This document shows, piece after piece, positions 1 to 9,010 of a stretch of 64,000 bases of DNA. The stretch lies in contig NZ_BOMY01000028.1 of assembly GCF_016862435.1 (NCBI RefSeq), positions 62,001 through 126,000 on the forward strand, written 5' to 3'. The notes under the pieces are model-generated. The model saw only the letters and a list, made by a program, of their open reading frames with translations, was not told the origin of the DNA and did not search any database. The position numbers and the translations under genes were made by a program. Numbering within the stretch: the stretch's first letter is position 1; each line of letters starts with the position of its first letter. This DNA is from Paractinoplanes tereljensis (GTDB taxonomy: Bacteria > Actinomycetota > Actinomycetes > Mycobacteriales > Micromonosporaceae).

Positions 1-2555
1 GCGGACGCCTCGCGGGCGTAGTGCAGGACCTTGCCGAGTTCCGCCTTCGTGATCGGCTTCTCGTCCTCCGGCAGGGCCGGCTTCCCCGGGTACGCCCAGG
101 CCAGCAATTCGCCGGTGAGGTTGTCGAAGGCCTCCTTCAACGTCCCGCCGCGCGGGTCGCCGATGAGCAACCCTTCGTCGAGTGTGTGCAGGACCCCGAC
201 GTTGTCCTCCTCGACGTCGGCGGACTGCGGTTTGGCCGCGCCGTACGCCTGCTTGAGGGCGGTGAGCAGGCTGCCTCGCAGCTGGGTCTGGCGTTGCTGC
301 AGGTAGATGCGGCCCTGCTGCCGGTCGGCGAGGGGCCAGTCGGCGGCGAGGGCGTTCAACCGGTCGCCGGTGCCGCCCAGCAGATAGTTGACCTTCGCCA
401 GCTGGGCCACCCGGCCCATCAGCTCGTCGGTCAGGTAGAACGGCAACCAGAAGACGGTGTGCGACCCGCGCGGCAGGCCGGTTATCCGGGCCCGGTCCGA
501 GTTGCGCGGATAGCCCTGTGGGTCGAACGGGTAGTCGATGATGATGCGCCACGCGTCCCCGGTGGCGATCAGTGCCGCATCCGGCATCGTGTCCTGGTCG
601 CGGACGTTGCCGAACTTGACCTGGAGGAGGTGCCGCCGGCCGCGCCAGTCACGCGGTTGCTGCAACTCGCCGAGCTGCCCCTCGGCGCCGGTCAGGCCCA
701 TCTCGCTGGTGATCAGCTCGCGCAGCAATTGCTGCCGGGCGCCGGTCGTGGTGGTCTCCTGATCGGACACCAGGTCGAGCAGCTTGTCGTAGTCGACGGT
801 GTTCAGCTTGAGGGTGACCACCGGGTCGGGCCCGTCGCTGAGATGCAGCTCGCCGGCGTCGTTGGCCACCTTGTTGAGCCGGTTCAGCACGATCTGGTTC
901 TCGTAGCCGGGAATCGGCGAGGTGATCGTCCCGAAGTTCAGCGCATGCAGTTTGGCCGCGGTCAGGTTGTGCAGGGCCGGCACCTCGGGCACCAGCGCGC
1001 CCAGCAGCACCGTTTTGATCAGCTTGTCGTCGAGCTGGAACTGGACGTGCCCGGCCGTCTGGTCGTCGGCGATCCCGTTGAGTCGCAGCAGAAGGGGGCG
1101 CAACTTCTGCCGGTACAGACTGCGGGCGGCCTGGAACTGCTGCTTGAGCTTGGGCCGGTCGGGCAACTCGCCGTTGAGGACCAGCGGTTCGAACAGGGCC
1201 GCGACGCCGATCAGGTCGTTGACCCGCAGCGTCGCACGGCGATCGACGAGGAGCTCGGTCATCACCTTCAGCGCCGTCCGCTCCCGCTGCAACGCCTGCG
1301 ACAGTGCCACCAGGGTCGCCACCAGCGCCGGAGAGAACGGGTAGAGCTTGCGGAAGGCATCCGCGTCGCTGCCGATGCCGGCGTCGCCGTACTGAGCGCC
1401 GAGCAGCAGTGTGTCCCACACCTGCCGGTTGCCGCGCACCGCGGCGAAGGCATTGTCGATGGTCGCGCGGGCCTGCGCGTCGATCGGCCGCAACAGTCGC
1501 TTCTCGGTGATCTCCGGAAGGTTGGTGTCGGCCAGCGCGATCTCGCCCAGCCGGCCCTGCACGCTGCGCATGACGTGCGCGAGCGCCTCGCGCTCGGTGC
1601 CGCCGACCTGTGGCCCGAGGAAATCTTCCAAGTTGCGCTGCCGGGCGACGAACGACACCAGCGGCAGCGGCCGGGACGCATCGGCCGACTCGACCAGCTT
1701 GTTCAGCTTCGCACCCTCGGTGTTGACGAACGTGTGGTCACTGATCCGCCCGGAGAGCCACAGGATCAACTCGTCCAGGAAGAGCACGATGGCGTCGTAG
1801 CCGAGAGCCTTGGCATGCCGGGTGATGACGGCCAGGCCGGTGTCGAGGTCGAGGTACTCGCCGCTGCGGACCGCACCGGTGAAGAAAGCCGTGGTGAGGG
1901 CCGTGACCAGAGCGTCGCGGTTCGGGGTGCCGGGCGGCGCTGCGGCGGCCTCGGCGTACGTCTGTGGTGTCCAGCCCTGGCGCTGGGCCCGCTGCACCGA
2001 CAGGCCCGCGCCGGCGCCCGGCGCGGCCGGGCCGCCGAGCGCGGCGAAGAACGCCGCATCACCCATCCGGTCGCGCAGCCGGGCCGCGTCTTCCAGCAGA
2101 GCGTCAGAGCGGTGTACGGCCGGGGCCGGCTCGCCGGGGTGCCGGGCGGTGATCTGGGTGAGGTAGCCCTCGAGGATCGCCTGCTCGACCGAACGGGCGT
2201 CGAGCATGTGGAAGGTGAGCGTCAGGATGTTGCGGTCACGCAGCCACGGATCGGCGGCGATGATCGGTTCGGCGAGGCCGCGGATCCCCCGAGCCTCCGG
2301 ATTGTGTCGCAGAATCTCCCGCAGCACCGCCATGAAGTGCGACTTGCCGGATCCGAACGAGCCGTGCAGGAAGGCGGCCTGCGACCGGCCGGTCGTCACG
2401 GCGTGCCCGATCCGGCGCAGCGCATCCGTGAAGTTCTCGCGCAGCTGGTCGGTGACGACGTAGTGGCCGAGGTCGGCTCCCTCAGCGGCCTTGACGACGA
2501 AGTCACCGTCGCCCACCGAGGTCGGGATGTCGATCAGATCCCGCAACAGCGTCAT
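1..2555 (-). CDS. pglY: PglY-like ATPase of type 2 BREX (3' end outside window)
   Basis: This is the large P-loop ATPase of the Pgl/BREX type 2 phage-defence system; PglY family members are about 1,200-1,300 residues and 851 are visible here, so the C-terminal third lies beyond the left edge. Residues 65-74 read GSFGSGKSHF, a Walker A loop, and about residues 255-266 read AIVLFLDELILW, a Walker B strand. The ATG is preceded by a GGGGGA ribosome site. No membrane segment is seen. pglW and pglX lie to the right on the same strand, which supports the assignment; pglZ would normally follow. The role in defence is known for the family, and the exact reaction is not. A generic BrxC-type ATPase is the alternative name, but the company of PglW and PglX favours PglY. 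Confidence 0.85.
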   Translation of the reverse strand, partial: MTLLRDLIDIPTSVGDGDFVVKAAEGADLGHYVVTDQLRENFTDALRRIGHAVTTGRSQAAFLHGSFGSGKSHFMAVLREILRHNPEARGIRGLAEPIIAADPWLRDRNILTLTFHMLDARSVEQAILEGYLTQITARHPGEPAPAVHRSDALLEDAARLRDRMGDAAFFAALGGPAAPGAGAGLSVQRAQRQGWTPQTYAEAAAAPPGTPNRDALVTALTTAFFTGAVRSGEYLDLDTGLAVITRHAKALGYDAIVLFLDELILWLSGRISDHTFVNTEGAKLNKLVESADASRPLPLVSFVARQRNLEDFLGPQVGGTEREALAHVMRSVQGRLGEIALADTNLPEITEKRLLRPIDAQARATIDNAFAAVRGNRQVWDTLLLGAQYGDAGIGSDADAFRKLYPFSPALVATLVALSQALQRERTALKVMTELLVDRRATLRVNDLIGVAALFEPLVLNGELPDRPKLKQQFQAARSLYRQKLRPLLLRLNGIADDQTAGHVQFQLDDKLIKTVLLGALVPEVPALHNLTAAKLHALNFGTITSPIPGYENQIVLNRLNKVANDAGELHLSDGPDPVVTLKLNTVDYDKLLDLVSDQETTTTGARQQLLRELITSEMGLTGAEGQLGELQQPRDWRGRRHLLQVKFGNVRDQDTMPDAALIATGDAWRIIIDYPFDPQGYPRNSDRARITGLPRGSHTVFWLPFYLTDELMGRVAQLAKVNYLLGGTGDRLNALAADWPLADRQQGRIYLQQRQTQLRGSLLTALKQAYGAAKPQSADVEEDNVGVLHTLDEGLLIGDPRGGTLKEAFDNLTGELLAWAYPGKPALPEDEKPITKAELGKVLHYAREAS

Positions 2556-2781
2556 CAGTAATCCCCCAGGCTGTCGTCGGCGCGCCCGCCGGCCACCGAT
2601 CCTATGCTCCGCCAACGAGACTGGGCTGCGGCCACCACGGCCCGCAAGCGTGATTCGGTTCGGTGTGGTGACCCGGAACGGCAAAAGCGAAACCCCGGCG
2701 GCATACCCACAAGGGGTAGGGGCGACCGGGGTCTTCGCTCGCTAGCATAGCGCGGTCATGCAGTCACCGTGAGGCGGATCA

Positions 2782-3444
2782 ATGATTATGGGGCCGGCCG
2801 AGCTGGCGCAGGTGGAACAGAAGCTGTCGGTCGAGCGGCTGGCGCCGTACCGGACAGCGGCGAGCGGAGACCTCTCACTCGCCGTCCGGCTGTACGAGTG
2901 GAACACCGAGATCTCGGCCGCGTTGGGCAGCACGCTCGGGCATCTGGAGGTGCTCCTGCGCAACACCCTGAGCGACACCCTCACCACCTGGTCCGCCGCC
3001 CGGTTCGGCGAACCACGGTGGTATGTGGACCCGGGGGCGCTGCTGAACTATCAGGCCGGTCGCGATATCGACACCGCCCGGCGGCGCGCCACCCGCGGCG
3101 GACGCGCCGAGACCACCGGCCGGGTGACCGCGGAGCTGACCTTCGGCTTCTGGCGTTACCTGCTGACCGGCCACTACGAACGTACGTTGTGGCTGGGCTG
3201 CCTGCGGCCGGCGTTCCCCGGCCTCTACCGGCAGGGAATGCGCCGGGACGTCGACGCCGCGGTCAGCGAGCTGCACCAGGCCCGCAACCGCATGGCCCAC
3301 CTGGAGCCGATGTTTAACCGGCCGATCGGCACACTGCAGACCACCGCACTGAGGGTGGCCGGCTGGATCTGCCCGACCAGCCGCGACTGGATGGACGCCC
3401 AGTGCCGCGTGCCACAGCTACTCGCCAGACGCCCACTACCCTGA
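2782..3444 (+). CDS. Abi-like protein with HEPN RNase motif
   Basis: This 220-residue protein resembles the abortive-infection (Abi_2-like) family. It has the family's N-terminal helix LGHLEVLLRNTL, the central FWRYLLTGHYERTLW, and near residues 168-173 RNRMAH, an Rx4H motif typical of HEPN ribonucleases. Related proteins are thought to cleave RNA during phage infection; cleavage by this one is inference. The start ATG sits seven bases after GAGG, with a second in-frame ATG six bases on. It is transcribed away from pglY with 226 bases between the two starts, so both may share a control region. No antitoxin-like partner is encoded beside it on the same strand. Confidence 0.75.
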   Translation: MIMGPAELAQVEQKLSVERLAPYRTAASGDLSLAVRLYEWNTEISAALGSTLGHLEVLLRNTLSDTLTTWSAARFGEPRWYVDPGALLNYQAGRDIDTARRRATRGGRAETTGRVTAELTFGFWRYLLTGHYERTLWLGCLRPAFPGLYRQGMRRDVDAAVSELHQARNRMAHLEPMFNRPIGTLQTTALRVAGWICPTSRDWMDAQCRVPQLLARRPLP

Positions 3445-3500
3445 CTTTCGCCCGATGGTGCCTATAGCTCGAACTCACCCGCCCTTCACCGACGTTGCAG

Positions 3501-3904
3501 CTAGACGAGAAACGCAAGTCCTGGGAAGCCTTCGAAGTGCCGCCGGTTGTGGGTCAGTAGGGGAGCGTTGTGGTAGATCGAGGTTGCGCAGATCCACAAA
3601 TCATTTGTCTGGCTGTTATGTCCCAGTGGATGACCTGCGCTCTGTGCCTGACTCTTTAGTCGACCCCACAGCCGGGCAAGATCATCGTCGTAGGGGCGAC
3701 GACGTAGCGCCGAACCGCCTGATCGAGTTGATCAATGCGTCGTTGGCCCCAGCCAGCTTTGGCCGCACCAAAATGAACCTCGGCGACTGTGGTGAAGCTG
3801 ATCACCGGGACCGCGCCGATGAGATGCTGAGCGAAAGAGCTGGCCGCAACCGTATTCGTCCACAGATGTGAGAAGGCATCCGTGTCCACAACCACATACT
3901 TCAT
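3501..3904 (-). pseudogene. PIN-domain (VapC-like) toxin split by a single-base frameshift
   Basis: The first frame starts MKYVVVDTDAF, the usual PIN opening with the first metal-binding Asp, and runs to residue 82. Near base 3690 homology jumps to the next frame, which continues YDDDLARLWGRLK and then NDLWICATSIYHNAPLLTHN and ends RRHFEGFPGLAFLV, all classic VapC features. Adding one C to the run GCCCCTACGACGAT restores one reading frame of about 133 residues, the normal size for a PIN toxin. The ATG is 9 bases after the stop of the upstream antitoxin-like gene. Either the toxin has been inactivated, or the base is a sequencing error, or there is frameshifting. The downstream half is otherwise intact, so any loss is recent. 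Confidence 0.85.
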
Positions 3905-3913
3905 CGATATCAG

Positions 3914-4831
3914 TCACCCACGTGCCGAACGAATGGCGGTCATGAAGTCCTCAAGGTCGCCGATCTGTTCTCCGCCGAGTTCATCGACGGATCTCAAGGG
4001 CTGAACCTCTTGTTGACGCGCCAGGGTATCCAAGGACTCCGGCCGCGCGCTGGCCAGCCTCCCCAACCCGGTCAGGTGGAGCAGATGAATCGACGCGCCG
4101 TTGGGGTCGATCTCACCTATACCTTCGGCCATCACCATCTCGTCCATCGCGTCCAGGACCGCGTCGCGCAGATCTGGCCCGAAATCGCACAGCACGCTGC
4201 CCGCGTAGGTGTCGACACGGCAGCGCAGGGCGGCAGGGGAAAAGTCGCCCATATGTAGCCGGCCCACCACGGTTGCCATCTGTTGAACCGGCGTCGCGCC
4301 GATCGAGCGGATCGCGGACTGCAGCGCCGCGTCGACCGTGAATCGCGTTGTGCCACCACGGGCGAACTCAATGCGGGTGATCCCATCGGGACTGATGCCG
4401 CCGGTCAGATCACGAATACCGTTGATCACGGGTGAGGTGAAATGCGCCGGGAGAGTCGACGGATCGCGAAGAAGCGAGAGAATGCCCTCTTCCAGTGCGT
4501 CGAGTGTCCTGCCCAGAAGATCGTCCAAGCCAAGCTGACCGGTGCGCTCGACGTGGAGAATCGCCGACCCGGTTTGGAAACCAACGATGTCGAGACGGAC
4601 CGCGTCCACGATCTCGCGAGGTCGCCGCCCGGGCCTGGCGGTGCCTCCGCTGAGGCTCAGCGCGATCCGTTCCAGCGATGCCTGCAACCCGGAGGCCAGG
4701 CGAGCAAGTTCGGCAAGGGGTAGGCGGCCGCCCTCGGTCGAGGGACCCACCGCCTTGATCACGAGATCGAGGTCGCCGTCCGGCGCGTGCTGTGGCTGGC
4801 TCACCGATCTCACCTCCAACTGATCATTCAC
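3914..4831 (-). CDS. Uncharacterised protein upstream of PIN toxin (possible antitoxin)
   Basis: This 305-residue protein is not one I can name. The GTG start is chosen because GAGG lies just upstream in the minus strand. It is mixed alpha/beta with no signal peptide or membrane segment. A central stretch VVGRLHMGDFSPAALRCRVD followed by a CDFGP turn looks like the small beta domain seen in several large proteins that accompany PIN toxins, and the C-terminus (SVDELGGEQIGDLEDF) resembles an antitoxin tail. Only nine bases separate it from the broken PIN gene, so the two were probably a toxin-antitoxin operon. The antitoxin role is inferred from this arrangement. It remains intact although the toxin reading frame is broken. 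Confidence 0.55.
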   Translation of the reverse strand: MNDQLEVRSVSQPQHAPDGDLDLVIKAVGPSTEGGRLPLAELARLASGLQASLERIALSLSGGTARPGRRPREIVDAVRLDIVGFQTGSAILHVERTGQLGLDDLLGRTLDALEEGILSLLRDPSTLPAHFTSPVINGIRDLTGGISPDGITRIEFARGGTTRFTVDAALQSAIRSIGATPVQQMATVVGRLHMGDFSPAALRCRVDTYAGSVLCDFGPDLRDAVLDAMDEMVMAEGIGEIDPNGASIHLLHLTGLGRLASARPESLDTLARQQEVQPLRSVDELGGEQIGDLEDFMTAIRSARG

Positions 4832-5184
4832 GGTTCCTCGCCTCCCGCCCCTGCCGGCGATCTTCGCGTCGGCCACCGCGGGCGGGAGGAGCCGCATCTG
4901 CCATCATGCCCGACCGTTGCGAGAAACCATGGACCCGTCAGCAGGGTGCACCCAACCGGTCCGTGCCATTTCCGTCAGGTGGGTCCTTCTCGTCGCTGCG
5001 CCGGCCACTGGCCCCGACGCCTGTGGGACGCCGGGGCCGAGCTGCCTGCGGGGGCCTTCCCGCGGATCCGGACCTTGTCCGGTCCGATGAGTACAACCTA
5101 CTCGACCCGTCTACCCCTGTCTACATACGTACGTGTGCGTTGATGCCGGGAGGTGTACGTAACCGGTCGCCTACTGTCCGATCT
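4832..5184 (+). other. 353-bp divergent intergenic region with near-palindrome
   Basis: No gene is seen between the antitoxin-like gene (leftward) and the mini-GntR gene (rightward). Bases 5123-5136 form a near-perfect 14-bp palindrome, ACATACGTACGTGT, containing the 8-bp palindrome ACGTACGT. A related GTGTACGTAAC lies at about 5153-5163, and a GTCTAC pair repeats just upstream. These are plausible binding sites for the neighbouring GntR-type protein; that is inference. No convincing -10/-35 pair could be fixed. Confidence 0.5.
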
Positions 5185-5433
5185 ATGAGCGATGATCCGC
5201 TAGAGCAGTACCGTCACCGGACGCCACGCCCGGTCTACGTGATGATCGCGGACGAACTCGCTACCGAGATTGCCAAGGCGCCGGTTGACTCGCCCATCGC
5301 CAGTGAGAAGGACATTCAGCAGCGGTGGGGAGTTGCCCGCGCGACCGCCCGGCACGCGATAGCCGAGCTACGAGACCGTGGCCTCGTCTACACGGTGCCC
5401 GGGCGAGGCTCCTTCGTCAGTCCACACTCGTAG
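5185..5433 (+). CDS. Stand-alone GntR-type winged-helix regulator
   Basis: At 82 residues this is only the GntR DNA-binding domain, with no effector domain. It shows YVMIADELATEIAKAPVDS, then the recognition region KDIQQRWGVARATARHAIAE and the wing RDRGLVYTVPGRGSFV. The typical family length is about 240 residues, so it is either a natural mini-regulator or a remnant, though it ends cleanly. The ATG at the start of MSDDPLEQY was preferred to upstream in-frame starts because the upstream extension is low in recognisable sequence. No strong ribosome site is visible. It converges on pglX with 51 bases between stops. It may control the neighbouring defence genes; there is no direct evidence for that. 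Confidence 0.75.
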   Translation: MSDDPLEQYRHRTPRPVYVMIADELATEIAKAPVDSPIASEKDIQQRWGVARATARHAIAELRDRGLVYTVPGRGSFVSPHS

Positions 5434-5484
5434 CGACTGGCAGCGATCTTTCAAGGCTCGGTCTGTGAGCAAAAGGGGCTGGCA

Positions 5485-8400
5485 TTACTGCTCGGGCACT
5501 CCGCGCAACAGGGCCAGCGCTGACCGGTCCGAGCTGAGCGCGCTCAGCTCGGCGTTGATGAAGTCGGTGAAGAATTGCGCGGGCGAGCCCGGAAACTCGG
5601 GTCGCTCCTCGGCGTACCACTGGTGTAGCCACGGCTCCAGCTCGACCAGACCGGCCAGGAACGGCAGCAGCAGGTCAGCCGGCCACGATTCCTGCGTCTT
5701 GCGGTCCAGGTAGACGGTGGCCAGCGCCTGCGCCTGCTGCAGGTGATCCCACCCAGCCCAGCCGAGCAACTCGCTGCCGTCGGTGGCCCGGCTCGCCTTC
5801 GGGTACGAGATGAACCGCTCCTTCGGCACGTCGAGCTTGCCGCGTGCCCGCCAGAACGAGGCCCGCAGGAAGTCCGCGGAGGTGTACTTCGGCGGCACGT
5901 CGATCTCGACCGACTCGCCGTCGTCCTCGCGGCGCTGCAACGCCCAGGTGCGCTCCCAAAAGCCCCGTTTGCGCAGCCCGGACGGTTTGTAACGCTGGGC
6001 CGGGAGGTACGGCACGTGCTCGTCACCGAGCAGCTGCCACAGAGCTTTGGTGAGGTCGTAGTCGTCGTGCCCCATCCACAGTTCGAGCACATGCCGGAAG
6101 TCGGCATCACCGCCGAGCCGGTCGGCGAGCTGCGCCACGGACAGCGGCAACGGCTGGCCGGCCCACAGCTCGGGAGCCTCCATCCGGTCGAGCAGCCAGT
6201 CCCGCAGGGCTTCGGCCTGCATCTTGTCCCAGCCCTCGGTGGCCCAGCGCCGCTTGCACTCAGGCCGCTCGATCAGCGCGAGGTGACGATTCTCCGCGAT
6301 GACTTTGATCCGCCGCTCGACCAACTCACGGTATTCAGCCGGCCAGTCCGAATTCACCTCGGCCTGAGGCGTCGACCCATGCCGGTTGAACCACTCAGTC
6401 TTTACGTCGTTGCGCGCCATGGCGATCTCGAACGCCCGATCGCCAAGCCTGATCCCAGGCGGATCAGGATGAGTAAGGTCATCGTCGATCAACCCATAAA
6501 GGCGATAAACCTCAAAATCCAATTCCTCCTGTACGGCGATCATGCGAGCCCGAATCAGCTCGTACTCGCCCCGAGCCGCCACCAGTCGCTCCCGTGTCGG
6601 CGCCGCCGAACCGGCAACCGAAGCGGGTGTCAATTGCGTCAGCCGCTGCGCAAGCCCGTCCAGCAGGCGAGCCCGATCAACTGGAAGGCTCGCAGGAAGG
6701 GGGAACTCCTCAAGTTTGGTGCCGGTGAACTCCCACCGGTCCATCCAGGGTTCTGGCTGGATTCCCCTCCCGATTCCGCTACCAGCCTTGCTTTGGCTGA
6801 CCTGCTTGAGCCAGAAGCAGGCGGTGGAACTGTTGAGCACCCCAAGCAGCCGGAGATGGTCCTCTTCCGTCGCGGCCTCCGGCAGTTTGATCACAGGTGC
6901 TGAACGATTGAAGAGCCGTCCTCGTCTGTCTAGCACAAAATGATTATGTGTAGCGACGAAAGCAAACGCTATTGTTGTTGGAGTGCGAATCTTTTCGCGG
7001 TAGAGTTCACGTATTTCATACCAAGAAAGATTCGGAATATCCTTGATTGATATGCCAAATCTCCGTCGATTTTCAAGAACCGTTCGGGAGGGCCACAGGT
7101 AGTCTATGATTTGAGGGATTTTACTTGGCTGTAGTGGCTCTAAGTGGTCGTCATATGGGAACACACATACCAGGCCAGTCTCGATAAGGTGGTCGCGGAC
7201 CCCTTCGCCAAGTACTGCTTCCCTGGCCGGCTCAATGGCCTTCCGGCTCGCTGCCCGATTGTTTAGTAAGTAGGCGTCGTCATCGCCCGTAATGACCGCA
7301 AATCCTGGTTTTGCGAAATCAGCCAACTTGCGCGAGGTCATCTTAATCTTCTTAAGAAGATCGACAGCTCCGCCACCCGACAAACTCCACGGATGCCGTT
7401 GAAGGTTGTCTCGACCGAGGGCGATGGTGCTTACCCATGGCGACTCTGATTCGCCTTCGTTGAGTTGGCGTACGATGGCATTCCATACAACGCCGTCAGC
7501 TGGAATTTCGGGCGTCGTGGGCTCACCCTGAATGCCTAGGACGGCGATGACGGTTGCAGAGCGTCGACGAAAATTTGAACGACCAATAAGAATAACCGTT
7601 GGTGTGCCGTGACCGGGAATGTAGGCACCCGATGTGTCGATTACTTCCGTCAGTTCTACCTCGTGGGCGAAGTAGTCCTCGATCAGTTTCTTGCCGAATT
7701 CGCGTTTCATGAACGCGTTTCCGGTGATCTGGCCGACGTGGCCGGCGCCGTCGCCGTGTTCGTCGGAGCGTTTTGCCAGGTCGAAGAAGCGCTTCGCAAA
7801 CGGGACCGTCAGGGCGTACTGCCGGTAGCACACCGTTGGGTACAGCTCCCGGTATTTCTTGTTCAGAGCCGAGTCCGCCACCGTGATGTAGGGCGGGTTG
7901 CCGACCACGACCGTGTATTGGCCCGGCCGTAGGTATTCGGTGAGCAGGTCGTCGTCCTCGCTCGCGTACGCGAAAGGCTTGTCGGTCTGCCAGCGCAGCA
8001 GGTCGGTCTGCTCGACCGACTTGCCGGACCCCCAGGGCAGCAGCGAGTCGCCGGTCGCGACCCGGATCGGCCAGGCGGGTGTGCGTTCGAGTTTAGTCAG
8101 CCCGCACACCTTCATGGCTGCCACCAGAAGGCGGAACCGGGCGATGGCTACCGCGAACGGGTTGATGTCGACACCAGTTACCTGGCTCAGGGCCTTTTCG
8201 GTGTGCAGGCGGATGTCACCGGCCGGTTCCCGGGCCTGCCATTGACGGACCAAGCGGTCGAAGGCGCCGAGCAGGAAGTGGCCGGAGCCGCAGGTCGGGT
8301 CGATCACTGACGTCTCGGAGAGGCCGAACTCTTTCACGGCGGGCTTGAACGTCCGGTCGAGGATGAACTTTTCGACGAACTCCGGGGTCTGCAGCAGCGC

Positions 8401-8982
8401 GTACGTCTTCTTGGCGTGCGCACTCAGGTCCTGGTAGAGGTCGCCCAGGAAGCGGGTGTCCAGTTCGTCGCTGCGTAGCGAGCCACGGCCGGCACCCTTG
8501 CGGAAGAAGTCGCTGAGGCTTTCGGCGGCGGGGCCGGAGATGTCGTATCGCCAGATCGGGTTGTGGTTGTCGAAGATTTTGCCGGTGGCCCGCAGGCGGG
8601 CCAGATAGCGGAACGCTTCGCGCAGCCATTCCCGGTCGTTCTCGCGCGGATTGGCGATGATGTAGGCCTGCCGCCCCTGCACCGCGTCGTCGGAGCGGGC
8701 TGCGGGCTCGTCACCGCCGATCCACAGACCGTCGACCAGGCGATTGTCCTCGCAGAACCGGACGAAGACGCAACCCAGTACCCAGGCCACCGCGGCCTGG
8801 TCGAGCTGGTCGTCCAACCAGGCCTCGAAACCGCTGGCCGTACGCTCGGCCTGCCTGGCGCCGTCATGCTCCGCGCGCAGTTCCGAGCGCAGGCCGGGCG
8901 ACTGCGCGAGCTGATCTCGGAGATCCTCCACGAGGAACCGGACCTGCCCCTGCAGGGCCTTGCGGGTGGCTTCGTCAATCAC
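5485..8982 (-). CDS. pglX: PglX adenine-specific DNA methyltransferase (type 2 BREX)
   Basis: PglX marks host DNA and is required for phage exclusion in BREX. The 1,165-residue length is normal. Residues about 227-236 (IDPTCGSGHF) form the SAM-binding motif I, and residues 362-365 are the catalytic NPPY of N6-adenine methylases. The central part, about residues 435-700, is the likely target-recognition region, with family-like pieces such as WYEIRELYREK, NHFVLD and GVLNSSTACFWLK. That part of the gene is far richer in A+T than either end. The start is GTG with a weak ribosome site, 28 bases after the DUF262 gene, so it is probably the last gene of the pglW operon. No long G-tract of the kind that phase-varies pglX in Streptomyces coelicolor was seen. 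Confidence 0.92.
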   Translation of the reverse strand: MIDEATRKALQGQVRFLVEDLRDQLAQSPGLRSELRAEHDGARQAERTASGFEAWLDDQLDQAAVAWVLGCVFVRFCEDNRLVDGLWIGGDEPAARSDDAVQGRQAYIIANPRENDREWLREAFRYLARLRATGKIFDNHNPIWRYDISGPAAESLSDFFRKGAGRGSLRSDELDTRFLGDLYQDLSAHAKKTYALLQTPEFVEKFILDRTFKPAVKEFGLSETSVIDPTCGSGHFLLGAFDRLVRQWQAREPAGDIRLHTEKALSQVTGVDINPFAVAIARFRLLVAAMKVCGLTKLERTPAWPIRVATGDSLLPWGSGKSVEQTDLLRWQTDKPFAYASEDDDLLTEYLRPGQYTVVVGNPPYITVADSALNKKYRELYPTVCYRQYALTVPFAKRFFDLAKRSDEHGDGAGHVGQITGNAFMKREFGKKLIEDYFAHEVELTEVIDTSGAYIPGHGTPTVILIGRSNFRRRSATVIAVLGIQGEPTTPEIPADGVVWNAIVRQLNEGESESPWVSTIALGRDNLQRHPWSLSGGGAVDLLKKIKMTSRKLADFAKPGFAVITGDDDAYLLNNRAASRKAIEPAREAVLGEGVRDHLIETGLVCVFPYDDHLEPLQPSKIPQIIDYLWPSRTVLENRRRFGISIKDIPNLSWYEIRELYREKIRTPTTIAFAFVATHNHFVLDRRGRLFNRSAPVIKLPEAATEEDHLRLLGVLNSSTACFWLKQVSQSKAGSGIGRGIQPEPWMDRWEFTGTKLEEFPLPASLPVDRARLLDGLAQRLTQLTPASVAGSAAPTRERLVAARGEYELIRARMIAVQEELDFEVYRLYGLIDDDLTHPDPPGIRLGDRAFEIAMARNDVKTEWFNRHGSTPQAEVNSDWPAEYRELVERRIKVIAENRHLALIERPECKRRWATEGWDKMQAEALRDWLLDRMEAPELWAGQPLPLSVAQLADRLGGDADFRHVLELWMGHDDYDLTKALWQLLGDEHVPYLPAQRYKPSGLRKRGFWERTWALQRREDDGESVEIDVPPKYTSADFLRASFWRARGKLDVPKERFISYPKASRATDGSELLGWAGWDHLQQAQALATVYLDRKTQESWPADLLLPFLAGLVELEPWLHQWYAEERPEFPGSPAQFFTDFINAELSALSSDRSALALLRGVPEQ

Positions 8983-9010
8983 AGGCAGATCTTACGGCCG
9001 AGACGGTGAG

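Noticed and set aside
21-2561. Plus-strand open frame of 846 codons
   Set aside because: It is the antisense shadow of pglY; its translation is low-complexity and the minus strand carries Walker motifs.
3455-3871. Plus-strand frame of 138 codons
   Set aside because: It overlaps the PIN pseudogene, which explains the sequence better on the other strand.
4792-5184. Upstream extension of the GntR-type protein
   Set aside because: The extra 131 residues are low-complexity with no family match, and the ATG at 5185 begins the known domain.
5485-8982. Phase-variable G-tract in pglX
   Set aside because: S. coelicolor pglX is reported to vary by a G-tract, but no run longer than about five G or C was seen in this gene.
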